Both the position numbers and the translations under genes were made by a program. DNA of 45,192 nt, taken from positions 1 through 45,192 of the forward strand of contig JABFRU010000010.1 in assembly GCA_013140985.1 (NCBI GenBank), in the 5' to 3' direction. The notes under the pieces are model-generated. The model saw only the letters and a list, made by a program, of their open reading frames with translations, was not told the origin of the DNA and did not search any database. The stretch's first letter is position 1. Every line of letters starts with the position of its first letter. Positions 1 to 9,297 of the stretch are shown piece after piece. This stretch comes from Chitinophagaceae bacterium (GTDB lineage: Bacteria > Bacteroidota > Bacteroidia > Chitinophagales > Chitinophagaceae).

Positions 1-1
1 C

Positions 2-82
2 GGCATATTGATGAATAGAATTAATGCAGCACAAGAGTGCGACGCAACAAAGCTGATCAGGGAATTGAAGCTGGTAACATAA
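2..82 (+). CDS. C-terminal end of an unidentified protein (cut by window edge)
   Basis: An open frame enters from the left edge and stops at 80-82, giving 26 visible residues ending in LIRELKLVT. It is followed three bases later by a good hairpin terminator, which supports a real gene end rather than a chance open frame. Too little is present to name a family. Confidence 0.45.
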   Translation, partial: GILMNRINAAQECDATKLIRELKLVT

Positions 83-84
83 AA

Positions 85-118
85 AAGTCCCGCATTTCTG
101 CAGGACTTGAAATTTTTT
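85..118. terminator. Hairpin terminator between convergent genes
   Basis: AAGTCC at 85-90 pairs with GGACTT at 103-108, extended by an inner GCA/TGC pair, and is followed by a T-rich tract near 112-118. An A-run precedes it, so it could act in both directions, ending the plus-strand gene that stops at 82 and the minus-strand gene that stops at 137. Confidence 0.6.
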
Positions 119-136
119 GAAGAACAGTTTTAACTA

Positions 137-361
137 CTACACTGTTTCTTTTTCCTTCGCATAGTTCAAAACATTCAGCACTACTTCGGTGCGGGGAGAA
201 ACTGTGATCTTGTCGAGCCGCTGCATGGATGCTTTGAGAACATTTAATTTTTCACGAAGCGTCCAGTCAGTTTGTAATGCTTTTTCAATAGCTTCTGTCT
301 GTTCAGCAGAGGTTTCTTTGTACAGGTACAATAAGAGATCCTCGGGAGTAAAGTTGGTCAT
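137..361 (-). CDS. Small protein resembling an anti-sigma factor N-terminal domain
   Basis: A 74-residue soluble protein with no signal peptide or membrane segment. The ATG at 361 is preferred; the frame extends two codons further only through a TTG. The pattern EDLLLYLYKE followed by a short acidic helix and a leucine-rich helix resembles the N-terminal units of Bacteroidota anti-sigma factors, such as the doubled unit in the protein at 25658-26806 (YEEYFILYMDNEL). It lacks the transmembrane and periplasmic parts of a full anti-sigma factor. It is the last gene of the minus-strand group membrane protein - eno - ftsB-like, and I see no sigma factor beside it. The link to sigma control is inference from pattern similarity; otherwise it is a hypothetical protein. 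Confidence 0.7.
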   Translation of the reverse strand: MTNFTPEDLLLYLYKETSAEQTEAIEKALQTDWTLREKLNVLKASMQRLDKITVSPRTEVVLNVLNYAKEKETV

Positions 362-465
362 TGGCAAACCATTAATTTGTCCGGTTAATAAGATGTAATT
401 GTGTCCAAAAAGTGAATCGTCCGTGGTATAAACGGGAGTGACAAGGCCTTATTGTGCGGGAATCC

Positions 466-780
466 TTAATTCTTGGCGTTATCGGGTTTTTCCGATATGA
501 TAAAGAGGTCTTCGTTATCTTTTTTCATCAATAATTTTTCCCGGGCCAGTTTTTCCAAAGCAGCGGGACTTGTTCTAAGTGCTTCAGCCTGTTTGCGAAG
601 CGATGCCAATTCGTTAGTATAGTATTTCTTACTTTGTTGGTTTTGATGTAACTCCCGGCGGCGGCTTAATTGAGTTAACAGGTCATTCTTATCAAGGAAA
701 AGCATGATAACGCAAAAAGCCGCAAAGGAAATAAAATATTTATTTTTTAGCCAGGCGGGTAAGTGGGTTAGTAGTTTCAT
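466..780 (-). CDS. DivIC/FtsB-like septum formation initiator protein
   Basis: A 104-residue bitopic protein: a short basic cytoplasmic N-terminus, one transmembrane helix at about residues 14-30, then a charged heptad-like coiled coil to about residue 70 and a conserved-looking tail (LEKLAREKLLMKKDNEDLFII). This is the layout and size of the FtsB/DivIC family, a partner of FtsL and FtsQ in the divisome that links the Z-ring to septal peptidoglycan synthesis. Placement just downstream of eno is also typical of ftsB in many Gram-negatives. The gap to eno (781-982) contains a decayed enolase fragment. I leave the symbol empty because Bacteroidota members are usually annotated only as septum formation initiator. 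Confidence 0.85.
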   Translation of the reverse strand: MKLLTHLPAWLKNKYFISFAAFCVIMLFLDKNDLLTQLSRRRELHQNQQSKKYYTNELASLRKQAEALRTSPAALEKLAREKLLMKKDNEDLFIISEKPDNAKN

Positions 781-805
781 GGTTGGAATTTGTTATGAAG
801 TCTTC

Positions 806-871
806 TTACTTCTGAGATCCAAATTTAATCCTTCCTTTCGGATAAACAGCCGAGTCGCCTAATAATTCTTC
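806..871 (-). pseudogene. Vestigial duplicate of the enolase C-terminus
   Basis: Read on the minus strand, this stretch encodes EELLGDSAVYPKGRIKFG followed by SQK and a TAA stop. The intact enolase next door ends [19 protein letters not shown], so 15 of 18 aligned residues are identical, while I count about 40 of 54 identical bases. Just upstream of the matching part the frame hits a TGA, where a GC-rich hairpin segment (about 873-920) begins, so only the last 18 or so codons survive. It cannot make enolase. It may be a relic of tandem duplication or the scar of replacement of one eno copy by another. Confidence 0.75.
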
Positions 872-982
872 GCCTCACCCTCGGTCCCTCTCCTTCAGAG
901 AAGGAGGCCGGGCTTCAGAATACAACTCAACTTCAGTAACTAAGCATTTCATCTTTAGTATCTCTAATCATCTGCATAACAT

Positions 983-2580
<1,598 letters not shown>

Positions 2581-2603
2581 CGGTCTTTTGGAATGAAAAA
2601 GTA

Positions 2604-2620
2604 AACGGTATTTTACCGTT
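2604..2620. promoter_or_regulatory. Perfect palindrome upstream of the eno operon
   Basis: AACGGTA-TTT-TACCGTT is a perfect seven-base inverted repeat with a three-base centre. It lies 24 bases upstream of the first ATG of the minus-strand operon. A near-consensus -7 element (TTTCTTTG on the minus strand, 2626-2633, one mismatch to TAnnTTTG) adjoins it, so the repeat would overlap the likely transcription start. It could be an operator or a 5' leader hairpin. No T-run follows in either direction that would make it a good terminator. Confidence 0.4.
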
Positions 2621-2769
2621 CTGTGCAAAGAAACAATGTTTTGATGAATGACCCTGTACCTGGTGGGGAAAACCCTATTTCTCCTCTTTATAAATGTTTC
2701 AGCCTGAACAGGGGGGAAAATCCCTGGTTTTCTTTACAAGAAACCAATGTTATTCTGGTTTTTTTTAAA

Positions 2770-2777
2770 TAAGTTTG
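2770..2777 (+). promoter_or_regulatory. Bacteroidota -7 promoter element
   Basis: TAAGTTTG matches the TAnnTTTG consensus of the Bacteroidota primary sigma factor exactly. It lies 19 bases upstream of the TTG start of the large secreted protein. I see no clear TTG -33 element at the expected distance, so the promoter may be weak or need an activator. The predicted leader would be about a dozen bases. Confidence 0.5.
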
Positions 2778-2796
2778 GCTTCAATTTCGGGACTGC

Positions 2797-5700
2797 TTGA
2801 AAATCTTTTCTATTAAATACTGGGGCCTTGCTTTACTGCTGCTTTGTTTTAATAATTCTACTATTAAAGCACAAGTGGGTTTGTGTCCTTCCAATCTTGA
2901 TTTTGAACTCGGAGATTTTACAGGATGGGAAGCCAGGTGGGGTTCCGGAACCAATGCTCTTCCATTACCTAACATTGGGATAGTGGCAGGAAGACATACC
3001 ATTATTTCTGCTGCAACAGCCGGACTTGATCCTTACGGAGGGTTCCCAACGATTTGTCCTAATGGAAGTAATTATAGTGTAAAGCTTGGTAATAATCAAA
3101 CGGGTAACCAGGCGGAAAGCATATCTTATACCTATACGATACCGGCAGGTCTTACCAGTTTTTCAATGTTGTTTCATTATGCTGTTGTATTTCAGGATCC
3201 CAATCATACACCGGCCGCACAGCCCCGTTTCAGGGCAAGAATAATTGATGTGGCAACAGGCTTACCGCTCAATTGTGTTAATTTTGATTTTATCGCTTCA
3301 GCAAACCTTCCCGGGTTTCAACCATCACCCATCGGTGGAGGAGTATGGTATAAAGACTGGACACCGGTTAGTATTAATCTTTCTGCTTATATCGGAAGTA
3401 CCATACGCCTTGAATTTGTCACCAATGATTGTACGCAAGGCGGTCATTTCGGTTATGCTTATTTAGATGTAAATACAAATTGCAGCGGTGTTATATCGGG
3501 CAATTTTATTTGCCCAGGAGATACTGCGATCACACTTACGGCGCCATTCGGTTTCCAGGGGTATGAGTGGTACTCTGATGCAACGTTCACAAGCACATTA
3601 TCTACTACGCAAACATTGTATGTTAATCCTTTGCCGGCTGTGGGAACTATTTATCCCATTGTTGTTACTCCCTATGTTGGTTTTGGTTGCAGAGACACTT
3701 TATATGCTGTAATTGATGTTGGGGCAACACCGGCTGCTGATGCAGGACCCGACCAGATCATTTGTAATAACCAGGCGGTACAAATAGGAACTCTTCCCAA
3801 CCCGGCTTATAGTTATGCATGGACACCGGCAGGGCAGGTAAGCCCCAGTGCTACTATTGCGAATCCGTTTGCTTCTGTAGTAACACCAACCCCGGTAGAG
3901 TTTATTGTAGATGTAACCGATATTGTTACCGGCTGCAAGGCCCAGGATACAACCTATATCAGCGCTGTATTTGTAGATACAGCTATGGCTGTCAATGGGC
4001 AAACAACTTATTGTACCGGCAGTGCTTCTCCGGGAATATTATCTGTGAACAATACCCTGGTTGCAGTACAATGGTATGATGGCTTAACTCCAATACCAGG
4101 CGCTACCGGGTTTGCTTACCAGCCAACTGCAAGCGGTAATTATTGGGCACAGGTGCAACAAGGCGGTTGCACAGATTCTACAAGAACCGTTTCTTTCAAT
4201 ATTGGTATTACTCCCACATCTGTTGCAGGTCCTGATGCAAATATTTGTGCCAATCAATCTATACAGATCGGCGGGCCACCTAATGCTGCACATAGTTATG
4301 CATGGGCGCCGGCATCACAGGTAAGTAATGCTACTATTTCCGATCCGCAGGCATGGGTCAATGACGGAACACCTGTGCAATTCATAGTTCGCACTACTGA
4401 TATTGCTTCAGGTTGTTATTCACAGGATACCATGTATATCACCGGCCGTTTGGTTGACACATCTTTATCAGTAACAGGCAAAACACTTTATTGTACCGGT
4501 GACGCCAACCCGGGTGTATTGTCAGTAAGCAATGCATTGGTGGGTGTGCAATGGTATAATGGCGCTATCCCGATACCGGGAGCTACCGGATTTATTTATC
4601 AGCCTATAGTAAGTGGTAACTATTGGGCGGAAGTACAACAAAATGGTTGTACTGATTCTTCAAGAACTGTTTCGTTTACTATTAATACAACACCTGTTTC
4701 CAATGCAGGACCTGATGGAAATATTTGTGCTAATGCGACTATACAAATCGGGGCACCGTCTGCACCCGGGCTCAATTATTCATGGACGCCGGCTGCACAG
4801 GTAAGCAATCCTGCAATAGCTGATCCACAGGCATGGGTGAATGATGGAACGCCTTTACAGTTTATTGTCCGCACTACTGACCCGGCAACAGGATGTTATT
4901 CCCAGGATACCACTTATGTTACAGGACGTGTAGTTGACACTGCTCTTTTTGTAAGTGGTAAAACCGGGTATTGTGTTGGTGATCCTGCTGCGGGTTCATT
5001 ATCAGTGAACCCCGGTCATACAGCCGTACAATGGTACAATGGCGCTGCACCGCTGCCCGGGGCTACAGCTAATACGTTTACGCCAACCGTCACCGGAAAT
5101 TATTGGGCACTGCTGCAGCAATTTGGATGTTCGGATTCAACGATCACCACCGCATTTGCCATACATGCAATGCCGGTCGTAGGATTTACCCCGAGCAGTG
5201 ACACGGGTTGTGTTACAAGAAATTCATTTTTGTTCACCAATAATTCTTCTAACCCTGAAGGCGCAGCGATGACGTATCTATGGCGATTCAGTGATGGCAG
5301 CACTCAAACGTTGACGGATGCTGTAAGAACATTTATGACGGTTGGAAACTATGCTGTTAAATTGATAACGACTACTGAATTTGGTTGTGCCGACAGCACA
5401 GGCCTCACTACAGTGCATGTATTGCCGAATGGCGTGGCTGATTTCAGGTGGGATTCTATTTGCGTTAATCGCCCCTCGCTGTTCCATAATCTAAGTGACG
5501 AAAAAGGATCAACGCAGGTGAACTATAGCTGGAACTTAAATAATGGAGGACCGATACTCAATGTAAAAGATCCCGGCATGGTAACTTATAATACTCCAGG
5601 TGTAGTTGATGTAACACTTACATTAACAGCATTAGGTTGTGAAAATGATCCGAATATTATAGTAAAGAAAGTACAGTGCAATGTTTCCAAATCAGGAACT

Positions 5701-6198
5701 CGTTATACAACGATCACTGTGCCGGAAGGAGCTAAAAGATTCATTCATGCAAGAGACAGTATCGGGCAAAATTTCCAATGGCAGCCGATGGTACAATTGA
5801 GTAATTATCATGCAAGATATTCTGAGTTTACAGCCGTGAATGATGTGTTATACCAGATATTTATCAGCGATAAACATACCTGCGTTACTGTTGATACATT
5901 ACAGATGCTGGTATTGAAAAAGCCGGGGTATTATTTGCCAACTGCATTTACACCCAATGGCGATGGATTGAATGATATAGCAAGGCCTTATCTCGTAGGC
6001 ATGAAATCACTGGTAAGCTTCTCTGTCTTCAATCGCTGGGGCAACCGGATCTTTTATAGTCAGCAGGAAGGTAAAGGATGGGATGGCCGCTTCAATGGAA
6101 ACCCACAGGCTTCAGGTGTATATGTATGGATACTTGAATTCTTAGATAACAGTAATAAGAAAGTAACAGAGAAAGGCACCATCACCTTAATACGATGA
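2797..6198 (+). CDS. Large secreted repeat protein with gliding-motility-type C-terminal domain
   Basis: A 1133-residue exported protein. It begins with a signal peptide (about residues 1-26, ending TIKAQ), then a region that looks like a carbohydrate- or ligand-binding jelly roll (to about 230). Three near-copies of a roughly 160-residue module follow (about 313-790), each pairing an AGPD-x-xIC Ig-like unit with a YCTG...VQWY(D/N)G...GNYWA unit. A PKD-like domain (about 795-872) and a C-terminal CHU_C / type B T9SS domain (about 1045-1133, with LPTAFTPNGDGLND) complete it. The start codon is TTG; an in-frame stop at 2770-2772 rules out a longer form. Likely a cell-surface adhesin or polymer-binding protein; the ligand cannot be told. 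Confidence 0.9.
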   Translation: MKIFSIKYWGLALLLLCFNNSTIKAQVGLCPSNLDFELGDFTGWEARWGSGTNALPLPNIGIVAGRHTIISAATAGLDPYGGFPTICPNGSNYSVKLGNNQTGNQAESISYTYTIPAGLTSFSMLFHYAVVFQDPNHTPAAQPRFRARIIDVATGLPLNCVNFDFIASANLPGFQPSPIGGGVWYKDWTPVSINLSAYIGSTIRLEFVTNDCTQGGHFGYAYLDVNTNCSGVISGNFICPGDTAITLTAPFGFQGYEWYSDATFTSTLSTTQTLYVNPLPAVGTIYPIVVTPYVGFGCRDTLYAVIDVGATPAADAGPDQIICNNQAVQIGTLPNPAYSYAWTPAGQVSPSATIANPFASVVTPTPVEFIVDVTDIVTGCKAQDTTYISAVFVDTAMAVNGQTTYCTGSASPGILSVNNTLVAVQWYDGLTPIPGATGFAYQPTASGNYWAQVQQGGCTDSTRTVSFNIGITPTSVAGPDANICANQSIQIGGPPNAAHSYAWAPASQVSNATISDPQAWVNDGTPVQFIVRTTDIASGCYSQDTMYITGRLVDTSLSVTGKTLYCTGDANPGVLSVSNALVGVQWYNGAIPIPGATGFIYQPIVSGNYWAEVQQNGCTDSSRTVSFTINTTPVSNAGPDGNICANATIQIGAPSAPGLNYSWTPAAQVSNPAIADPQAWVNDGTPLQFIVRTTDPATGCYSQDTTYVTGRVVDTALFVSGKTGYCVGDPAAGSLSVNPGHTAVQWYNGAAPLPGATANTFTPTVTGNYWALLQQFGCSDSTITTAFAIHAMPVVGFTPSSDTGCVTRNSFLFTNNSSNPEGAAMTYLWRFSDGSTQTLTDAVRTFMTVGNYAVKLITTTEFGCADSTGLTTVHVLPNGVADFRWDSICVNRPSLFHNLSDEKGSTQVNYSWNLNNGGPILNVKDPGMVTYNTPGVVDVTLTLTALGCENDPNIIVKKVQCNVSKSGTRYTTITVPEGAKRFIHARDSIGQNFQWQPMVQLSNYHARYSEFTAVNDVLYQIFISDKHTCVTVDTLQMLVLKKPGYYLPTAFTPNGDGLNDIARPYLVGMKSLVSFSVFNRWGNRIFYSQQEGKGWDGRFNGNPQASGVYVWILEFLDNSNKKVTEKGTITLIR
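3736..5181 (+). repeat. Three tandem modules of about 480 bp inside the secreted protein
   Basis: Module starts near 3736, 4222 and 4702 are spaced by about 480 bases (160 codons). The second and third modules share the phrase DPQAWVNDGTP and GCYSQDT; the first is more diverged. Boundaries are approximate, and a self-alignment would set them. Confidence 0.75.
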
Positions 6199-6205
6199 TA
6201 CGCCG

Positions 6206-7117
6206 TTACCGGCCGGCCGTCAGGTTTCTGAACACATCTTCCAGGCTTTGCTCCCGGCTTTGCAGTGAAACAATATTCCAGTTTTTATCAATGGCCAATT
6301 GAAGAATTTGTTTCTTGACAGTTTCTGCATTTGAACATTGGATAGTAAATACAGAGGGAGAAATACTTTTTACGGAAGACACGCCAACAAAATTTTTCAA
6401 CAGGTCAGCCGGTATTGTTTCTTTAAACGCTACCGTTACAGATTGTTGCTTGTCTCCTGTTTTTTGAAGATTGCTCAATTTATCGTCAGCAACGATCTCT
6501 CCTTTATTGATAATAATAACCCTGTCACACATAGCTTCTACTTCCTGCAGTATATGAGAAGAAAATAAAACTGTTTTATCTTTTCCCTGTTGTTTGATCA
6601 CCTCTCTAATCTCAACGATCTGGTTAGGATCAAGACCACTGGTAGGTTCATCCAGTATCAGCACTTCCGGATCATGGATCAATGCAGCAGCCAAGCCCAC
6701 TCGTTGTTTATATCCCTTGGATAATTGCCCGATCTTTTTCCTGGCCTCAACTTGTAAGCCAACGGTGTCAATTACATTTTTGATTTTTGATTTTTGATTT
6801 TGGATTGCATGTATTTCCGCAACGAATGATAAATATTCTTTTACATACATGTCGTAGTATAGAGCATTGGATTCAGCTAAGTAACCAATTTTCTTTTTTG
6901 TTTCCATTGGATCATCCTGCACATTTTTACCGCATACAAAAACTTCGCCGTCGCCGGGTTGAAGATAGCCTGTGATGATCTTCATTGAAGTGGATTTGCC
7001 GGCGCCATTGGGACCGAGAAAGCCAACGATCTCGCCTTTGTCAACTTTAAATGAAATATTGTTGACAGCTTTTTGCTCCCCGTATTCTTTCAATAAATTC
7101 TTTACTTCGATGGACAT
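6206..7117 (-). CDS. gldA: GldA-like ABC transporter ATP-binding protein
   Basis: A 303-residue ABC ATPase. Visible motifs: Walker A GPNGAGKST (35-43), signature LSKGYKQRV (132-140), Walker B LILDEPTSGLD (153-163) and H-loop His188. The C-terminal 85 residues form the accessory domain seen in GldA/NodI-type proteins. The phrase GQLSKGYKQRVGLAAALIHDP and the ending EQSLEDVF(R) match the GldA family, which works with GldF and GldG in gliding-motility bacteria. gldF and gldG are not next to it, so a general exporter role is possible. It is convergent with the large secreted protein (7 bases between stops). A seven-base tandem repeat lies in its coding sequence (6776-6803). Confidence 0.8.
   Translation of the reverse strand: MSIEVKNLLKEYGEQKAVNNISFKVDKGEIVGFLGPNGAGKSTSMKIITGYLQPGDGEVFVCGKNVQDDPMETKKKIGYLAESNALYYDMYVKEYLSFVAEIHAIQNQKSKIKNVIDTVGLQVEARKKIGQLSKGYKQRVGLAAALIHDPEVLILDEPTSGLDPNQIVEIREVIKQQGKDKTVLFSSHILQEVEAMCDRVIIINKGEIVADDKLSNLQKTGDKQQSVTVAFKETIPADLLKNFVGVSSVKSISPSVFTIQCSNAETVKKQILQLAIDKNWNIVSLQSREQSLEDVFRNLTAGR
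6776..6803. repeat. Seven-base tandem repeat inside the gldA-like gene
   Basis: On the plus strand ATTTTTG occurs three times in a row (6776-6796), followed by a fourth unit with one change (6797-6803). It encodes residues around QNQKSKIKN between the Walker A and signature motifs. Because seven is not a multiple of three, gain or loss of one unit would shift the reading frame. Confidence 0.8.
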
Positions 7118-7170
7118 GAATGCAAATTAGCAAATTTGCCGATGCGTTGATGTGCAAATGAATTTTACTC

Positions 7171-7202
7171 TTGTTTTATCATAGTTTTAATAGCTACTTT
7201 TG
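7171..7202 (+). promoter_or_regulatory. Promoter of nhaD
   Basis: TTG at 7171-7173 and TACTTTTG at 7195-7202 match the Bacteroidota -33 and -7 elements (TTG and TAnnTTTG) with a 21-base spacer. The start codon of nhaD (GTG at 7207) is only five bases beyond the -7 element, so transcription probably begins at or within a few bases of the start codon. Confidence 0.6.
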
Positions 7203-7206
7203 AAAA

Positions 7207-8481
7207 GTGGTAATACTGATTTCGATCATATTCATACTGGGCTATCTTGCTATCGCTTTTGAGCATCCAATACGGATCAATAAAGCAGCAACAGCTTTGC
7301 TGACCGGCGTTCTTTGCTGGTCGGTATTTGCTTTGATGCAAAATGATAAACATCTTGTTTCCGAAGGCCTGGCTCATCATCTTTCAGAAATTGCCGGTAT
7401 CCTTTTCTTCCTGCTTGGTGCCATGGTAATTGTTGAATTAATAGATGCCCATGACGGTTTTGAGATCATTACCGAAAGAATAAAAAATACCAGCAAGAAG
7501 AAGCTGGTATGGATCATCGGGTTTCTTGCCTTTTTTCTTTCAGCGATACTCGACAACCTTACTACTGCCATTGTAATGGTCTCGCTGTTGCGGAAATTGA
7601 TACCCTCGCACAAAGACAGGCTGTTATTTGCGGGACTTGTCATCATTTCTGCTAATGCAGGAGGAGCATGGAGCCCCATTGGTGATGTAACCACTACTAT
7701 GCTCTGGATAGGAGGGCAGGTAACGGCAGGAAATATTATTGTCAAGACTTTTTTACCATCGTTGATTTGTTTTTTAGTTCCTGCAATAATTATAAGCATG
7801 CAGGTGAAAGGCAGGCTGGAAGAAGAAAGATCCGGGAAACAAAAACTTTTTTCAACCCCTAAGGAAAGAAAAGCTGTTTTTATCGTAGGGGTTGGCTGCT
7901 TATTGTTTGTTCCTGTTTTTAAAACAATAACAGAATTGCCACCTTATATGGGAATATTATTCGGTCTTGGCTTGATGTGGCTGATCACAGAGCTGATCCA
8001 TAGCGGGAAGGATGAAAGCGAAAAAGGATTAGTATCTGTTAATCATGCCCTGCGAAAGATTGATACACCGAGCATTTTATTTTTTCTCGGCATTTTATTA
8101 AGCGTAGCTGCGTTACAGGCAACCGGCATCCTTACATCCGTTGCTTCTTCGCTGGACAACTCGATCGGGAATATCAGGATCATTACTGTTATTATAGGCT
8201 TACTTTCTGCCGTAGTGGATAATGTGCCGCTGGTAGCTGCTGCACAGGGTATGTATGGTATGGATCAATATCCGGCCGATCATTATTTCTGGGAATTTCT
8301 TGCTTATTGCGCCGGTACTGGCGGAAGCATTTTAATTATCGGCTCTGCGGCCGGTGTTGCTGCAATGGGAATGGAAAGGATCCAATTTTTCTGGTACCTG
8401 AAAAAAATTGCCTGGCTGGCATTGACCGGTTATCTCGCCGGGGCTGCTGTGTTTTTGCTTCAACATTATATTACGGGGTGA
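7207..8481 (+). CDS. nhaD: NhaD-type Na+/H+ antiporter
   Basis: A 424-residue integral membrane protein of the ion-transporter superfamily. The first helix ILGYLAIAFEHPIRINKAA, the half-site SAILDNLTTAIVM and the matching second-half site LSAVVDNVPLVAA are hallmarks of NhaD, which exchanges Na+ or Li+ for protons across the inner membrane. The start is GTG at 7207. A stop at 7201-7203 blocks any extension and the first internal ATG is past residue 40, within the conserved fold. Its stop codon touches the stop of the convergent carbonic anhydrase (8482) with no base between. Its position beside the DAB island suggests a role in Na+ or pH homeostasis linked to bicarbonate uptake; that is inference. 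Confidence 0.88.
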   Translation: MVILISIIFILGYLAIAFEHPIRINKAATALLTGVLCWSVFALMQNDKHLVSEGLAHHLSEIAGILFFLLGAMVIVELIDAHDGFEIITERIKNTSKKKLVWIIGFLAFFLSAILDNLTTAIVMVSLLRKLIPSHKDRLLFAGLVIISANAGGAWSPIGDVTTTMLWIGGQVTAGNIIVKTFLPSLICFLVPAIIISMQVKGRLEEERSGKQKLFSTPKERKAVFIVGVGCLLFVPVFKTITELPPYMGILFGLGLMWLITELIHSGKDESEKGLVSVNHALRKIDTPSILFFLGILLSVAALQATGILTSVASSLDNSIGNIRIITVIIGLLSAVVDNVPLVAAAQGMYGMDQYPADHYFWEFLAYCAGTGGSILIIGSAAGVAAMGMERIQFFWYLKKIAWLALTGYLAGAAVFLLQHYITG

Positions 8482-9117
8482 TCAGAGATCATCGTATTCA
8501 TAGAGGTCATCAATATTAGACCCGGCTTTCATTTCATACACGGGTTTTATCAAACCATCTTTTAAACCATACACCCAGCCATGCAGGTCGGGCCGTTGTT
8601 CATGCTTCCATGCCCGTTGTATAATTGAAGTTTTAGCAAGGTTAAAAACCTGCTCCATCACATTCAGTTCTGTAAGGCGGTCAACTTTTTTATTGTCATC
8701 CATGATGAGGTCCAACTCTGAACGGTGTATTCTATAAACGTCTTTGATACCCCGGAGCCACATATTCAATACCGGTTTGAAATCATGATTGGTAACAGCC
8801 GCTTTGATACCACCGCAACCATAATGCCCGCAAACGATGATATGTTTTACTTTAAGATGATTGACAGCATAGTCGAGCACACTCAGCACATTTACATCTG
8901 TATTGATAACAAGGTTGGCCACATTGCGGTGTACAAATATTTCACCGGGGTCGGTGCCGGTGATCTCATTAGCCGGTACCCGGCTGTCACTACAGCCTAT
9001 CCAAAGAAATTCCGGTGACTGTAATTGTGAAAGCCGTTTAAAATACTCCGGATCATTTGAAACCTTTCCTTCAGCCCAATCCTTATTATTCTTAAGCAAT
9101 ACTTCGTATGGTTTCAT
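8482..9117 (-). CDS. Beta-class carbonic anhydrase (first copy)
   Basis: Interconverts CO2 and bicarbonate using zinc. The 211-residue sequence carries the beta-class ligands Cys42 and Asp44 (GCSDSR), His98 and Cys101 (CGHYGCGG), and the sequence FVHRNVANLV. It has no signal peptide, so it is cytosolic. It is closely related to the second copy at 11409-12131 (shared LWIGCSDSRVPANEIT, VKHIIVCGHY, DLHGW/HLHGWxYGLxDGLIK) but ends shortly after the catalytic domain in YEYDDL. It is divergent from the SulP-CA-Dab series, sharing the 180-base region 9118-9297, and convergent with nhaD. Confidence 0.95.
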   Translation of the reverse strand: MKPYEVLLKNNKDWAEGKVSNDPEYFKRLSQLQSPEFLWIGCSDSRVPANEITGTDPGEIFVHRNVANLVINTDVNVLSVLDYAVNHLKVKHIIVCGHYGCGGIKAAVTNHDFKPVLNMWLRGIKDVYRIHRSELDLIMDDNKKVDRLTELNVMEQVFNLAKTSIIQRAWKHEQRPDLHGWVYGLKDGLIKPVYEMKAGSNIDDLYEYDDL

Positions 9118-9297
9118 ACTTTTTTATTGATGATAAAAGTAGTTTATATATACCAGATCGTTACAATTGCAGAAAAATGACAAATTCACCGAACAACTAT
9201 GACGGCAGCTTGTTGATTATCTTTTTGTGACGATTGACCGTTCATTTAAATATAGTTTGGAAAAAAAAACTGGATGCATTATTTTGCGGCACTTTCG
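9118..9297. promoter_or_regulatory. Divergent control region between the two carbonic-anhydrase transcripts
   Basis: This AT-rich stretch must hold promoters for the minus-strand carbonic anhydrase and for the plus-strand Dab series. I find only near-matches to TAnnTTTG: TTATTTTG just before the plus-strand start and TACTTTTA (minus strand) near 9135. No clear operator palindrome is visible, so shared regulation is only suggested by the arrangement. Confidence 0.35.

Noticed and set aside
3736-5181. Possible CRISPR or satellite array
   Set aside because: The repeats are long (about 480 bp), in frame, and encode Ig-like protein modules without spacers.
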